Source of the DNA: Streptomyces sp. TP-A0356
GTDB lineage: Bacteria; Actinomycetota; Actinomycetes; Streptomycetales; Streptomycetaceae
Reading direction: 5' to 3'
DNA length: 64,000 nucleotides
NCBI RefSeq assembly: GCF_001417775.1
Contig: NZ_BBZJ01000012.1
Location: 620,001 to 684,000, forward strand
Shown here: in pieces, positions 57,599 to 64,000 of the stretch
How positions within the stretch are numbered: the first letter of the stretch is position 1
Layout of the letters: each line of letters starts with the position of its first letter
Position numbers and translations under genes: made by a program
Notes under the pieces: generated by a model
What the model was told of the DNA's origin: nothing
Seen by the model: the letters and a program-made list of their open reading frames with translations, nothing else
Databases searched by the model: none

Positions 57599-58642
57599 AT
57601 GCGACGACGCCTCGTCCCCGCCGCGCTGCTCCTCCCCTTCGCCCTCCTGCTCACCGCCTGCGGCGGGAACTCGGCCGCCGAGACCTCGACGGGCGGGCGC
57701 ACCGACGGCAAGGGCTCACTCACGCTCGACGTCGGTGACCAGAAGGGTGGTTCGGAAGCGGTCCTGCGGGCCGCCGGTGAGCTCGAGAACCTCGACTACA
57801 AGATCAAGTGGTCCACCTTCACCTCTGGTCCGCCACTGCTGGAGGCGATCAACGCCCAGGCCGTCGACATCGGTGGCGTCGGCAACACCCCGCCGGTCTT
57901 CGCGGCAGGAGCCGGTTCGAAGATCACGGTGGTGGCGGCCTGGCACGGCACGTCCAAGGGCGACGCCCTCCTCGTGCCGAACGGCTCGAAGCTCACCGGG
58001 CCCGAACAGCTCAAGGGCAGGTCCGTCGCCGTCGCGCAGGGCTCGTCCGCGCACTACCAACTCGTCGCCTCGCTCGCGAAGGCCGGGCTCAAGCTGAGCG
58101 ACGTGAAGGTCGAGTATCTGCAGCCGGCGGACGCGCTGGCCGCGTTCACCAGCGGAAAGGTGGACGCCTGGGCGGTGTGGGACCCGTACACCTCGCAGAT
58201 CCTGCAGGCCAAGCAGGGCCGGATCCTCACCACCGGCGAGGGCGTGACCAACGGTCTCTCCTTCCAGGTGGCCGCACCGAGCGCCCTGAAGGACAGGAAC
58301 AAGGCCGGGGCCATCAAGGACTACCTGGGGCGACTGCGCCGCGCCCAGGACTGGGTCCACTCACACCCCGAGGCGTGGGCCAAGGTGTGGGCGAAGGACA
58401 CCGGTCTGCCGTATGAGGTAGCGCTGGCCTCGGTGAAGCGCACCAACGCCTCCCGGGTCCCGGTGGCGGTGGACAAGCCGCTGATCGCCTCCGAGCAGCA
58501 GATCGCGGACACCTTCACCGGCCTGAAGCTCATCCCGCGCAAGGTGACCTTCGGGGACTTCGTGGACACCGAGTTCAACGGCGGCCTGCCACCGTCCACG
58601 TCGGCACCCCGCGCCTCCAGGGAACTGCTCGACCGGCGGTGA
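57599..58642 (+). CDS. ABC transporter substrate-binding lipoprotein (SsuA type)
   Basis: Lipoprotein of 347 aa. The signal peptide ends in the lipobox LLTAC, with Cys21 as lipid anchor. The mature protein has the type II periplasmic-binding fold of the SsuA/NrtA group: PPLLEAINAQAVDIGGVGNT, GRSVAVAQGSSAHYQLVASL and WAVWDPYTSQILQAKQGRIL. Aliphatic sulfonates are the likely ligand from family and from the Cys leader; nitrate or taurine cannot be excluded. It follows the ATPase by 46 nt. Confidence 0.9.
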   Translation: MRRRLVPAALLLPFALLLTACGGNSAAETSTGGRTDGKGSLTLDVGDQKGGSEAVLRAAGELENLDYKIKWSTFTSGPPLLEAINAQAVDIGGVGNTPPVFAAGAGSKITVVAAWHGTSKGDALLVPNGSKLTGPEQLKGRSVAVAQGSSAHYQLVASLAKAGLKLSDVKVEYLQPADALAAFTSGKVDAWAVWDPYTSQILQAKQGRILTTGEGVTNGLSFQVAAPSALKDRNKAGAIKDYLGRLRRAQDWVHSHPEAWAKVWAKDTGLPYEVALASVKRTNASRVPVAVDKPLIASEQQIADTFTGLKLIPRKVTFGDFVDTEFNGGLPPSTSAPRASRELLDRR

Positions 58643-58722
58643 CTCGGCCGAGCAGCGGCGCTCGACGCCGCGGGCGCTGACCGTTCGGGAAGATCCACGG
58701 CCCCGGTGCGGTTGGTGGAGGC

Positions 58723-59808
58723 GTGAACAACACCGGGGTACGCGAAGTCGACGTGGTCGTCGTGGGCGCTGGTCAGGCCGGACTGTCCAGCGCCTATCAC
58801 CTGCGGCGCACGGGTTTCGAGCCGGACCGCGACTTCGTGGTCCTCGACCACTCCCCCGGTCCGGGCGGGGCCTGGCAGTTCCGCTGGCCGTCTCTGACGT
58901 ACGGCAAGGTGCACGGGATGCACGCGCTGCCGGGCATGGAGCTGACGGACGCGGACCCGGCACGCCCGTCGTCCGAGGTCATCGTCGAGTACTTCGACAC
59001 CTACGAGCGCACCTTCGCGCTGCGCGTACGACGGCCGGTCGACGTCCGGACCGTGCACGAGGGTGCGGACGGGCGGCTGCTGGTCGAGACGTCGGCCGGG
59101 ACATGGTCGACGCGGACGCTGATCAACGCCACGGGCACCTGGGACCGGCCCTTCTGGCCCCGCTACCCCGGCCAGAAGGACTTCCGGGGACGGCAGTTGC
59201 ACACGGCCCAGTACCCCGGCCCCGAGGAATTCGCCGGACAACGGGTGGTCGTCGTCGGTGGCGGCGCCTCCGGCACCCAGCATCTGATGGAGATCGCCCC
59301 GTACGCCGCCGCGACCACCTGGGTGACCCGGCGTCCGCCGGTGTTCCGCGAGGGTCCGTTCACCGAGGAGGTGGGGCGGTCGGCCGTGACGCTCGTGGAG
59401 GAGCGGGTGCGGCAGGGGCTGCCGCCGAGGAGCGTGGTGTCCGTGACCGGGCTGCCGCTCAACGACGCGGTCCGCCGGGCGATCGCGGACGGAGTCCTGG
59501 ACCGGCAGCCGATGTTCGACCGGATCGTGCCGGACGGCGTGGAGTGGGACGACGGGCGGCACGTCGACGCCGACGTGATCCTGTGGGCGACGGGCTTCCG
59601 CGCCGCGATCGACCATCTGGCTCCGCTGCGGCTGCGCGCGCCGGGCGGCGGCATTCGGATCGAGGGCACGCGGGTGGTCTCCGACCCACGGATCCACCTG
59701 GTCGGATACGGCCCGTCGGCCAGCACGATCGGCGCCAACCGGGCGGGCCGCGCGGCCGTACGGGACATCAGGCGGCTGCTCGCGGGAGAATCGGCCGCCG
59801 TCGCATGA
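58723..59808 (+). CDS. FAD/NAD(P)-binding flavoprotein (flavin monooxygenase-like)
   Basis: A 361-aa two-dinucleotide-domain flavoprotein. The FAD motif is VVVGAGQAGLSSAYHLRR (14-31), the middle NAD(P) motif is VVVVGGGASGTQHLMEIA and the closing FAD block is HLVGYGPSASTIGANRAGRA. It resembles CzcO/YpdA-type flavin monooxygenases and thiol reductases. It lies 80 nt after the sulfonate-type transporter and may process the imported sulfur compound; this is inference. GTG start with GGTGGAGG just upstream. Confidence 0.85.
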   Translation: MNNTGVREVDVVVVGAGQAGLSSAYHLRRTGFEPDRDFVVLDHSPGPGGAWQFRWPSLTYGKVHGMHALPGMELTDADPARPSSEVIVEYFDTYERTFALRVRRPVDVRTVHEGADGRLLVETSAGTWSTRTLINATGTWDRPFWPRYPGQKDFRGRQLHTAQYPGPEEFAGQRVVVVGGGASGTQHLMEIAPYAAATTWVTRRPPVFREGPFTEEVGRSAVTLVEERVRQGLPPRSVVSVTGLPLNDAVRRAIADGVLDRQPMFDRIVPDGVEWDDGRHVDADVILWATGFRAAIDHLAPLRLRAPGGGIRIEGTRVVSDPRIHLVGYGPSASTIGANRAGRAAVRDIRRLLAGESAAVA

Positions 59809-59845
59809 TGTGGGCTCCGGTCGCCGTCGCATGAGGTGGCGCTCC
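59793..59845 (+). repeat. 26-27-bp tandem duplication of the flavoprotein 3' end
   Basis: Copies at 59793-59818 and 59819-59845 share GCCGTCGCATGA, so the last codons and the stop of the flavoprotein gene are duplicated just downstream. It looks like slippage. Confidence 0.75.
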
Positions 59846-59888
59846 GGTCCTCGCCACGGCCCGTGCGAGGCCGTACGCGGTCCCCGTA

Positions 59889-60722
59889 TCACTGGGGCCT
59901 GTTCGCGCGCAGCCGGTTGAACTCCTCGACGTTCTTCTGGTGCTCCTCGTAACTCGCCGCGAACCGTGTGTCGCCCGGCTTGACCGTGACGAAGTACAGC
60001 CAGTCCCCAGGTGTCGGGTTGAGCACGGCGCGCATCGCGTCCTCGCCCGGGTTGGCGATCGGCGTCGGAGGCAGGCCCATGCGCCGGTACGAGTTGTAGG
60101 GGCTGTCGATCTTCGTGTCGGCCCTGGTGGTGTCCAGCGTGGAGCGGTTCATGGCGTAGTTGACGGTCGAGTCCATCTGCAGCGGCATGCCCCGCTGCAG
60201 ACGGTTGAAGATCACCCGGGCCACCTTGCCCATGTCGCTCCTGGTCGCCGCCTCGGCCTGCACGATGCTCGCGACCGTCACGGCCTGGTAGACGTTCATC
60301 GCATGGCGCTGGGCGCCCGCAGTGATCCTGCCGCCGCCGAACCTCTTGTTCGCCGTGTCGACCATGTACCGCAGCAGGGACTCCGGAGTCGCCTCCTCCC
60401 GAAGCGGATACGTGGCCGGGAAGAGGAAGCCCTCCGGGTTGCCCTGCGCGTCGTTCGGCAGTTTGAGGTGGGCCTTCGCCAGGGACTTCCTGGTGGCACC
60501 CGGCGGCAGTCGCAGGGCCTTGTCGACGGCCTGGTACACCTGGCCCGCGCGCCAGCCTTCCGGGATGAGGAGCGAGGCGGTGCGGGACGCCTCGCCGTGA
60601 CGCAGGCTCAGCAACGGCACGGCCAGAGCGGTGGCCGCCACCAAGGCTCCGGTCGCGACGAGCGCGACCCGGCCGCGGCGTGTCAGGTGGACCGGCTTGT
60701 GTGGCGGAGGGTTCGTCTGCAT
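59889..60722 (-). CDS. MltG/YceG-like endolytic transglycosylase
   Basis: Membrane-anchored murein transglycosylase-like protein of 277 aa, shorter than the main MltG of streptomycetes. One N-terminal helix (VALVATGALVAATALAVPLL, 19-38) precedes a LysM-like region and the YceG domain. EGFLFPATYPL (97-107), the catalytic Glu157 in SIVQAEAATRSD, LQMDSTVNYA and PPTPIANPG are conserved. TACCGT ends 6 nt before ATG, so it is probably leaderless. It would cleave nascent glycan strands. Confidence 0.88.
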   Translation of the reverse strand: MQTNPPPHKPVHLTRRGRVALVATGALVAATALAVPLLSLRHGEASRTASLLIPEGWRAGQVYQAVDKALRLPPGATRKSLAKAHLKLPNDAQGNPEGFLFPATYPLREEATPESLLRYMVDTANKRFGGGRITAGAQRHAMNVYQAVTVASIVQAEAATRSDMGKVARVIFNRLQRGMPLQMDSTVNYAMNRSTLDTTRADTKIDSPYNSYRRMGLPPTPIANPGEDAMRAVLNPTPGDWLYFVTVKPGDTRFAASYEEHQKNVEEFNRLRANRPQ

Positions 60723-60765
60723 GCGGGCACGGTAACCCGCCAAACGCGACAAACCCGGCATATCT

Positions 60766-62568
60766 TCATCTTGTCGGCTCCAGTTGGGCGTCCCGCCGGA
60801 CCAGGGCCGCGTACCGGCCGTCCAGCTCCAACAGCTCCTCGTGCGTGCCCCGTTCGACCGTGCGCCCGGAGTCGAGGACCACGATCTGGTCGGCACTCCG
60901 AATGGTGGACAGCCGATGGGCGATGGTGAGCGTCGTACGGTTGGCCGAAAGGGCGTCGATGGCCTCCTGGACCGCCCGCTCGGTACGCGTGTCGAGGGCG
61001 CTGGTCGCCTCGTCGAGGATGAGGACCGGCGGGTCTCGCAGGATGGTGCGGGCGATGGCGAGCCGCTGCTTCTCGCCTCCCGAGAAGCGGTGGCCGCGCT
61101 CGCCGACGACCGTTTCGTACCCGTCGGGCAGTGACGCGATGTGGTCGTGGATCTGGGCGGCCTTCGCCGCCGCGTACAGCTCCTCGTCGGTGGCGTCCGG
61201 CTTCGCGAAGCGCAGGTTGTCGGCGACCGAGGCGTGGAAGAGGTACGTCTCCTGGGAGACGACACCGACCGCACGGGCGAGCGTGTCGAAGTCCAGGTGC
61301 CGTACGTCGACGCCGTCGAGCGTGACCCGCCCGCCCGTGACGTCGTACAGCCGTGGCACCAGATAGCTGAGCGTCGACTTCCCGGAACCGGTGGGACCGA
61401 CCACGGCGAGACTCCCGCCCGCCGGGACAGTGATGTCGATGTCCTCCAGGATGGGCCCGCTCTTGTCGTCGTAGTGGAACTCGACGCCCTCGAATCGGAG
61501 CTCGCCCTTGACGCTGTCGAGATGGACCGGGTCGTCGGGCTCGGTGATGTCGATGGGCAGGTCGAGGTACTCGAAGATGCGCTGGAAGAGCGCGAGCGAG
61601 GTCTGGATCTGCACGCCGGTGGACAGCAGGCTCACCGTCGGCCGGAACAGGCCCTGCTGGAGCGAGACGAACGCGACGAGCGTGCCGATCGAGACCGACG
61701 GCCCGCCGAACTGCAGAGCTATCCCCGCGGTCCAGTAGATGACGGCCGGCATGGCGGCCATCACGATGGTGATGACGGCCATGCGCCAGCGGCCCGCCAT
61801 GTTCGACTTCACCTCCAGGTCGACGAGACCCTCGGACTCGCTCTCGAAGGACTTGGTGAGCGAGTCGGCGCGGCCCATGGTGCGGCCGAGCAGGATGCCG
61901 CTGACGGACAGCGACTCGGTGACCGTGGCGGCCATCACGGCCATCTGCTTCTGGCGCCGCGTGGCGATCTTCTTGCGTTCGTTGCCGACGCGCCGGCTGA
62001 TCCACACGAACAACGGCAGCAGGAGCAGCGAGACGACGGTGAGCCGCCAGTCGAGGGCCACCATCGCGACGATGGTGGCGACCACGCTGGTGAGGTTGGA
62101 GACCAGGGAGGTGGCGGTCGAGGTGACCGTCGCCTGCATGCCGCCGATGTCGTTGGCGATGCGGGACTGGACCTCGCCCGTGCGGGTGCGGGTGAAGAAC
62201 GCGAGAGACATGCGCTGCAGCCGGCCGTAGACGGCGGTGCGCAGGTCGTGCATGACGCGCTGGCCGACCGTCGTGGAGATCAGGGTCTGCAGCACGCCGA
62301 AGACGCTGGTGACGACGGCGCTCAGGATCATGCCGAGCGCGAGCAGGCTCAGCAGTCCGGTCCGGCCCTGGGGGATCGCTATGTCCAGGGTCGCCTTGAG
62401 CAGGAACGGGGTCGCGACGGAGACCAGCGACGAGGCGCCGACCAGCAGGCCGACGATCGCCAGTCGGCCGCCGTACGGCTTGAAGAGGCGCAGGATGCGG
62501 CGGACCTGCCGCGGCTGCTCCGGCGAGCCGCCGGGCGACGGGGTCCAGGTGGGTTGGTCGGGATGCAT
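60766..62568 (-). CDS. ABC exporter (fused membrane and ATPase domains)
   Basis: Half-type ABC exporter of 600 aa: six membrane helices (about 30-330), then the nucleotide-binding domain with Walker A GPTGSGKST (391-399), signature FSGGEKQR (495-502), Walker B VLILDEA (515-521) and H-loop IAHRLS. It works as a homodimer or with another half, and it probably exports drugs or lipids. A MarR gene is divergent, and a shared palindrome overlaps the TTGTGA-N18-TAGGAT promoter. AGGAG precedes ATG. Confidence 0.92.
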   Translation of the reverse strand: MHPDQPTWTPSPGGSPEQPRQVRRILRLFKPYGGRLAIVGLLVGASSLVSVATPFLLKATLDIAIPQGRTGLLSLLALGMILSAVVTSVFGVLQTLISTTVGQRVMHDLRTAVYGRLQRMSLAFFTRTRTGEVQSRIANDIGGMQATVTSTATSLVSNLTSVVATIVAMVALDWRLTVVSLLLLPLFVWISRRVGNERKKIATRRQKQMAVMAATVTESLSVSGILLGRTMGRADSLTKSFESESEGLVDLEVKSNMAGRWRMAVITIVMAAMPAVIYWTAGIALQFGGPSVSIGTLVAFVSLQQGLFRPTVSLLSTGVQIQTSLALFQRIFEYLDLPIDITEPDDPVHLDSVKGELRFEGVEFHYDDKSGPILEDIDITVPAGGSLAVVGPTGSGKSTLSYLVPRLYDVTGGRVTLDGVDVRHLDFDTLARAVGVVSQETYLFHASVADNLRFAKPDATDEELYAAAKAAQIHDHIASLPDGYETVVGERGHRFSGGEKQRLAIARTILRDPPVLILDEATSALDTRTERAVQEAIDALSANRTTLTIAHRLSTIRSADQIVVLDSGRTVERGTHEELLELDGRYAALVRRDAQLEPTR

Positions 62569-62664
62569 GGGCTCCTACGGAGGTGAGGCAGCGGAACACC
62601 GATCGGTGACACTGCGGACGGCACGCCGGTGACGGCCGGGCGATGACAGAACGATGATTCACGG

Positions 62665-62715
62665 ATCCTAGCTCATTGTTACCTATACTCACAATGAATG
62701 ATGTCCTGATATTGT
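62665..62715. promoter_or_regulatory. Shared MarR operator and divergent promoters
   Basis: TCATTGT-N11-ACAATGA (62673-62697) is a perfect 7-bp-arm palindrome. It spans the minus-strand promoter TTGTGA-N18-TAGGAT of the exporter (62694-62665). It also contains the plus-strand TATACT (62684-62689). A further ATTGT half-site lies at 62711-62715, where TATTGT ends 6 nt before the marR ATG. Confidence 0.78.
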
Positions 62716-62721
62716 TCCCGC

Positions 62722-63189
62722 ATGACCACCCCGGATCCCGACGGCCTGCTCGCCGAGCAGTTGCTGCGGCTCACCCGCCGAGTGCACCGCATCCAGAAAC
62801 GCCATCTGGAGCGGCGCGAGCTGGGCATCACGCCGGCCCAGTCCCGGCTGCTGCGCACTCTCGCGCACTTCGGCTCACCGCCCCGCATGGCGGACCTCGC
62901 CGAGCGTCTGGAGGTGGTGCCGCGGGCGGTGACCACGCTGGTCGACGGCCTGGAGGCCAGTGGCAGGGTGCGCCGGGTGCCCGATCCCACCAACCGGCGG
63001 GTGATCCGGATCGAGATCACGGACGAGGGCCGGGAGGCGCTGCGCGAACTGCGCGCCGCGCGCAGATCCGCGGCCGAGGAGATCCTGGCCCCCTTGACGG
63101 ATGAACAGCGCGAGGTCCTCGGCGGTCTGCTCGACACGTTGATCGACGGCGGCGAACTTCCGGCGGCCACCCCGGAGCGGCACTGCTGA
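62722..63189 (+). CDS. MarR family transcriptional regulator
   Basis: MarR-type regulator of 155 aa. The winged HTH runs through ITPAQSRLLRTLAHFGSPPR, MADLAERLEVVPRAVTTLVD and LEASGRVRRVPDPTNRRVIR. It is divergent from the ABC exporter and shares its promoter gap, which carries a perfect palindrome, so it is very probably the exporter repressor and autoregulated. TATTGT ends 6 nt before ATG with no Shine-Dalgarno. A Cys at the C-terminal end (ERHC) is unusual. Confidence 0.9.
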   Translation: MTTPDPDGLLAEQLLRLTRRVHRIQKRHLERRELGITPAQSRLLRTLAHFGSPPRMADLAERLEVVPRAVTTLVDGLEASGRVRRVPDPTNRRVIRIEITDEGREALRELRAARRSAAEEILAPLTDEQREVLGGLLDTLIDGGELPAATPERHC

Positions 63190-63299
63190 CGGCGGCCTGT
63201 CACGCCGCATGGAAGGACGCCCGGAAACACCACGACGGGCCCGCGACCACCGCTCCATGGTGGTGGGGGCGGTGGGCGCGGCCCGTCCGTGGCATGCCG

Positions 63300-63572
63300 T
63301 CAGCCGACCTCGAGGGCGGGCTCCTTGGCCGCCCGGACTGGGAACCCCCACCTTCGGGGCGGCGGCAGCCACCGGCTCCTCGGCCTCCGGTACGAACGCG
63401 GTCTCACCGTCCAGGACCTTCTTCGCCCGTACGGCGTCCAGCGCGCCCTCCCAGCGCGACACCCCGAAGACGGCGACGCAGTTGCCCAGCAGGTCGGTGG
63501 CGACGCGCATCGAGTCCTGAGCACGAGCACCAGGACCACGGTGATCTGCCGGCACCGCATGACGCGTCGCAC
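63300..63572 (-). pseudogene. Frameshifted C-terminal remnant of a dicarboxylate symporter (dctA-like)
   Basis: Segments typical of a DctA C-terminus lie in two frames. ITVVLVLVL is in one, DSMRVATDLLGNCVAVFGVS then RWEGALDAVRAKKVLDGE is in another, and AAKEPALEVG with stop returns to the first. Two frameshifts and the loss of the upstream several hundred codons make it a decayed fragment. It fills most of the 393-nt gap after marR. Confidence 0.55.
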
Positions 63573-63582
63573 GCGGTCCCGT

Positions 63583-64000
63583 TCACCAGCCGTCGCGGTC
63601 CTCCGTGAGCACCCCCTGAACCGTGGTCAGCCGGCGGTCGTAGCAGCCCTCCGAGCCGTACAGCCGGTAGCGCTCGCTCGTCGTGCCGACCGCATGGCGC
63701 TGCTCACGCGGCACGTTGGACGTGTAGGCGGCGTCTCCGGTGTACGTGTCATCGAGCCGTGACCACGCGGTGCGCCGGCCGTCGTGGGTCTCGACGACCG
63801 TGGCGCGGTCGCCGAGCGTCAGCACGGTACGCAGCCGGCCGTCCGCCCCGAGCGTCGTGGTGCCGTCCATCGCGTACGTGCGGTGGGTACGGCTCGTGCG
63901 GGCCGGCCCGTACCCGTCGACGGTGACCGACTCGTCGTCCGTCCAGGTGGCGTCGAGCCCGTCCGAGTTCTCGCCGTCTGTCCAGCGGTGCACGGAGGTG
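63583..64000 (-). CDS. C-terminal part of a secreted-type enzyme, cut by the window end
   Basis: The C-terminal 139 residues are visible, the rest being beyond the window. They form a beta-rich domain (TYAMDGTTTLGADGRLRTVL, then TLGDRATVVETHDGRRTAWS) ending SERYRLYGSEGCYDRRLTTV and QGVLTEDRDGW. The ending recalls the last domain of bacterial peptide-N4-asparagine amidases, which are secreted glycan-removing enzymes, but this is a weak match from memory. Codon use is normal. The GTG at 63993 is probably internal. Confidence 0.45.
   Translation of the reverse strand, partial: TSVHRWTDGENSDGLDATWTDDESVTVDGYGPARTSRTHRTYAMDGTTTLGADGRLRTVLTLGDRATVVETHDGRRTAWSRLDDTYTGDAAYTSNVPREQRHAVGTTSERYRLYGSEGCYDRRLTTVQGVLTEDRDGW

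Noticed and set aside
1..64000. CRISPR arrays, rRNA, tRNA, insertion sequences and large biosynthetic clusters
   Set aside because: I found no regularly spaced repeats, no cloverleaf or rRNA sequence, no transposase motifs and no PKS, NRPS or terpene synthase genes.

Overview
The window is high-GC actinobacterial chromosome, almost certainly Streptomyces. Codon third positions are strongly G/C. Many starts are GTG or TTG. Families such as DUF5997, DUF6421, DUF5994, DUF2630 and the SCO5918 family occur mainly in this group. I see no rRNA, tRNA, CRISPR array, intact transposase, phage gene or large biosynthetic cluster.

The left half (1-32.4 kb) is mostly core-type chromosome: an acyltransferase; a DUF6421-SDR-threonine aldolase operon (4948 to 1675, minus); GDPD, GNAT and VOC genes; a FUSC exporter translationally coupled to a MarR gene (10319 to 8125); membrane enzymes; TetR- and ArsR-controlled redox genes; an FprA-like reductase; an NCS2 permease; uracil-DNA glycosylase coupled to a BadF-type sugar kinase; a CbiX-like protein without the usual histidine; a lactonase behind a DasR-like site; a second FUSC protein; an Lrp regulator; and a divergent pair of an HTH-less LysR-type protein and DUF5997.

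From 32.4 to 42.9 kb lies an accessory redox region. It has extra copies of cytochrome oxidase subunits I and IV facing an extra cytochrome b (qcrB). Next comes a tightly coupled minus-strand operon of a PrmC-like methyltransferase, a CDGSH protein, a heme-oxygenase-fold iron enzyme and a small membrane protein. Then follow a fused cydA/cydB remnant, an SDR gene with an in-frame amber codon, a GH15 glycosidase and a cyclase-family remnant. The region looks like a respiratory or stress module that has partly decayed.

At 43.0-48.7 kb is a PaoABC-like molybdenum aldehyde oxidase operon with its XdhC maturation factor, divergent from a TetR gene. Two perfect 14-bp palindromes whose centres are 30 bp apart lie between them. 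At 49.0-52.8 kb is a cold-shock module: a BldC/MerR-type regulator, a CspA protein behind a leader, a DEAD-box helicase whose Shine-Dalgarno lies in a 9-bp hairpin, a CBS protein and an SCO5918-family protein. Two convergent DUF5994 paralogues and small genes follow. At 55.7-58.6 kb a promoter drives a leaderless 27-codon peptide ahead of a sulfonate-type ABC transporter, which suggests cysteine-dependent attenuation. The right end has a flavoprotein, an MltG-like protein, an ABC exporter with a divergent MarR regulator and shared operator, a decayed dctA tail and a gene cut by the window edge.

Two features recur. Many starts fit leaderless mRNAs: a TANNNT -10 box 5-8 nt before ATG or GTG. 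Short tandem duplications sit repeatedly at gene boundaries.
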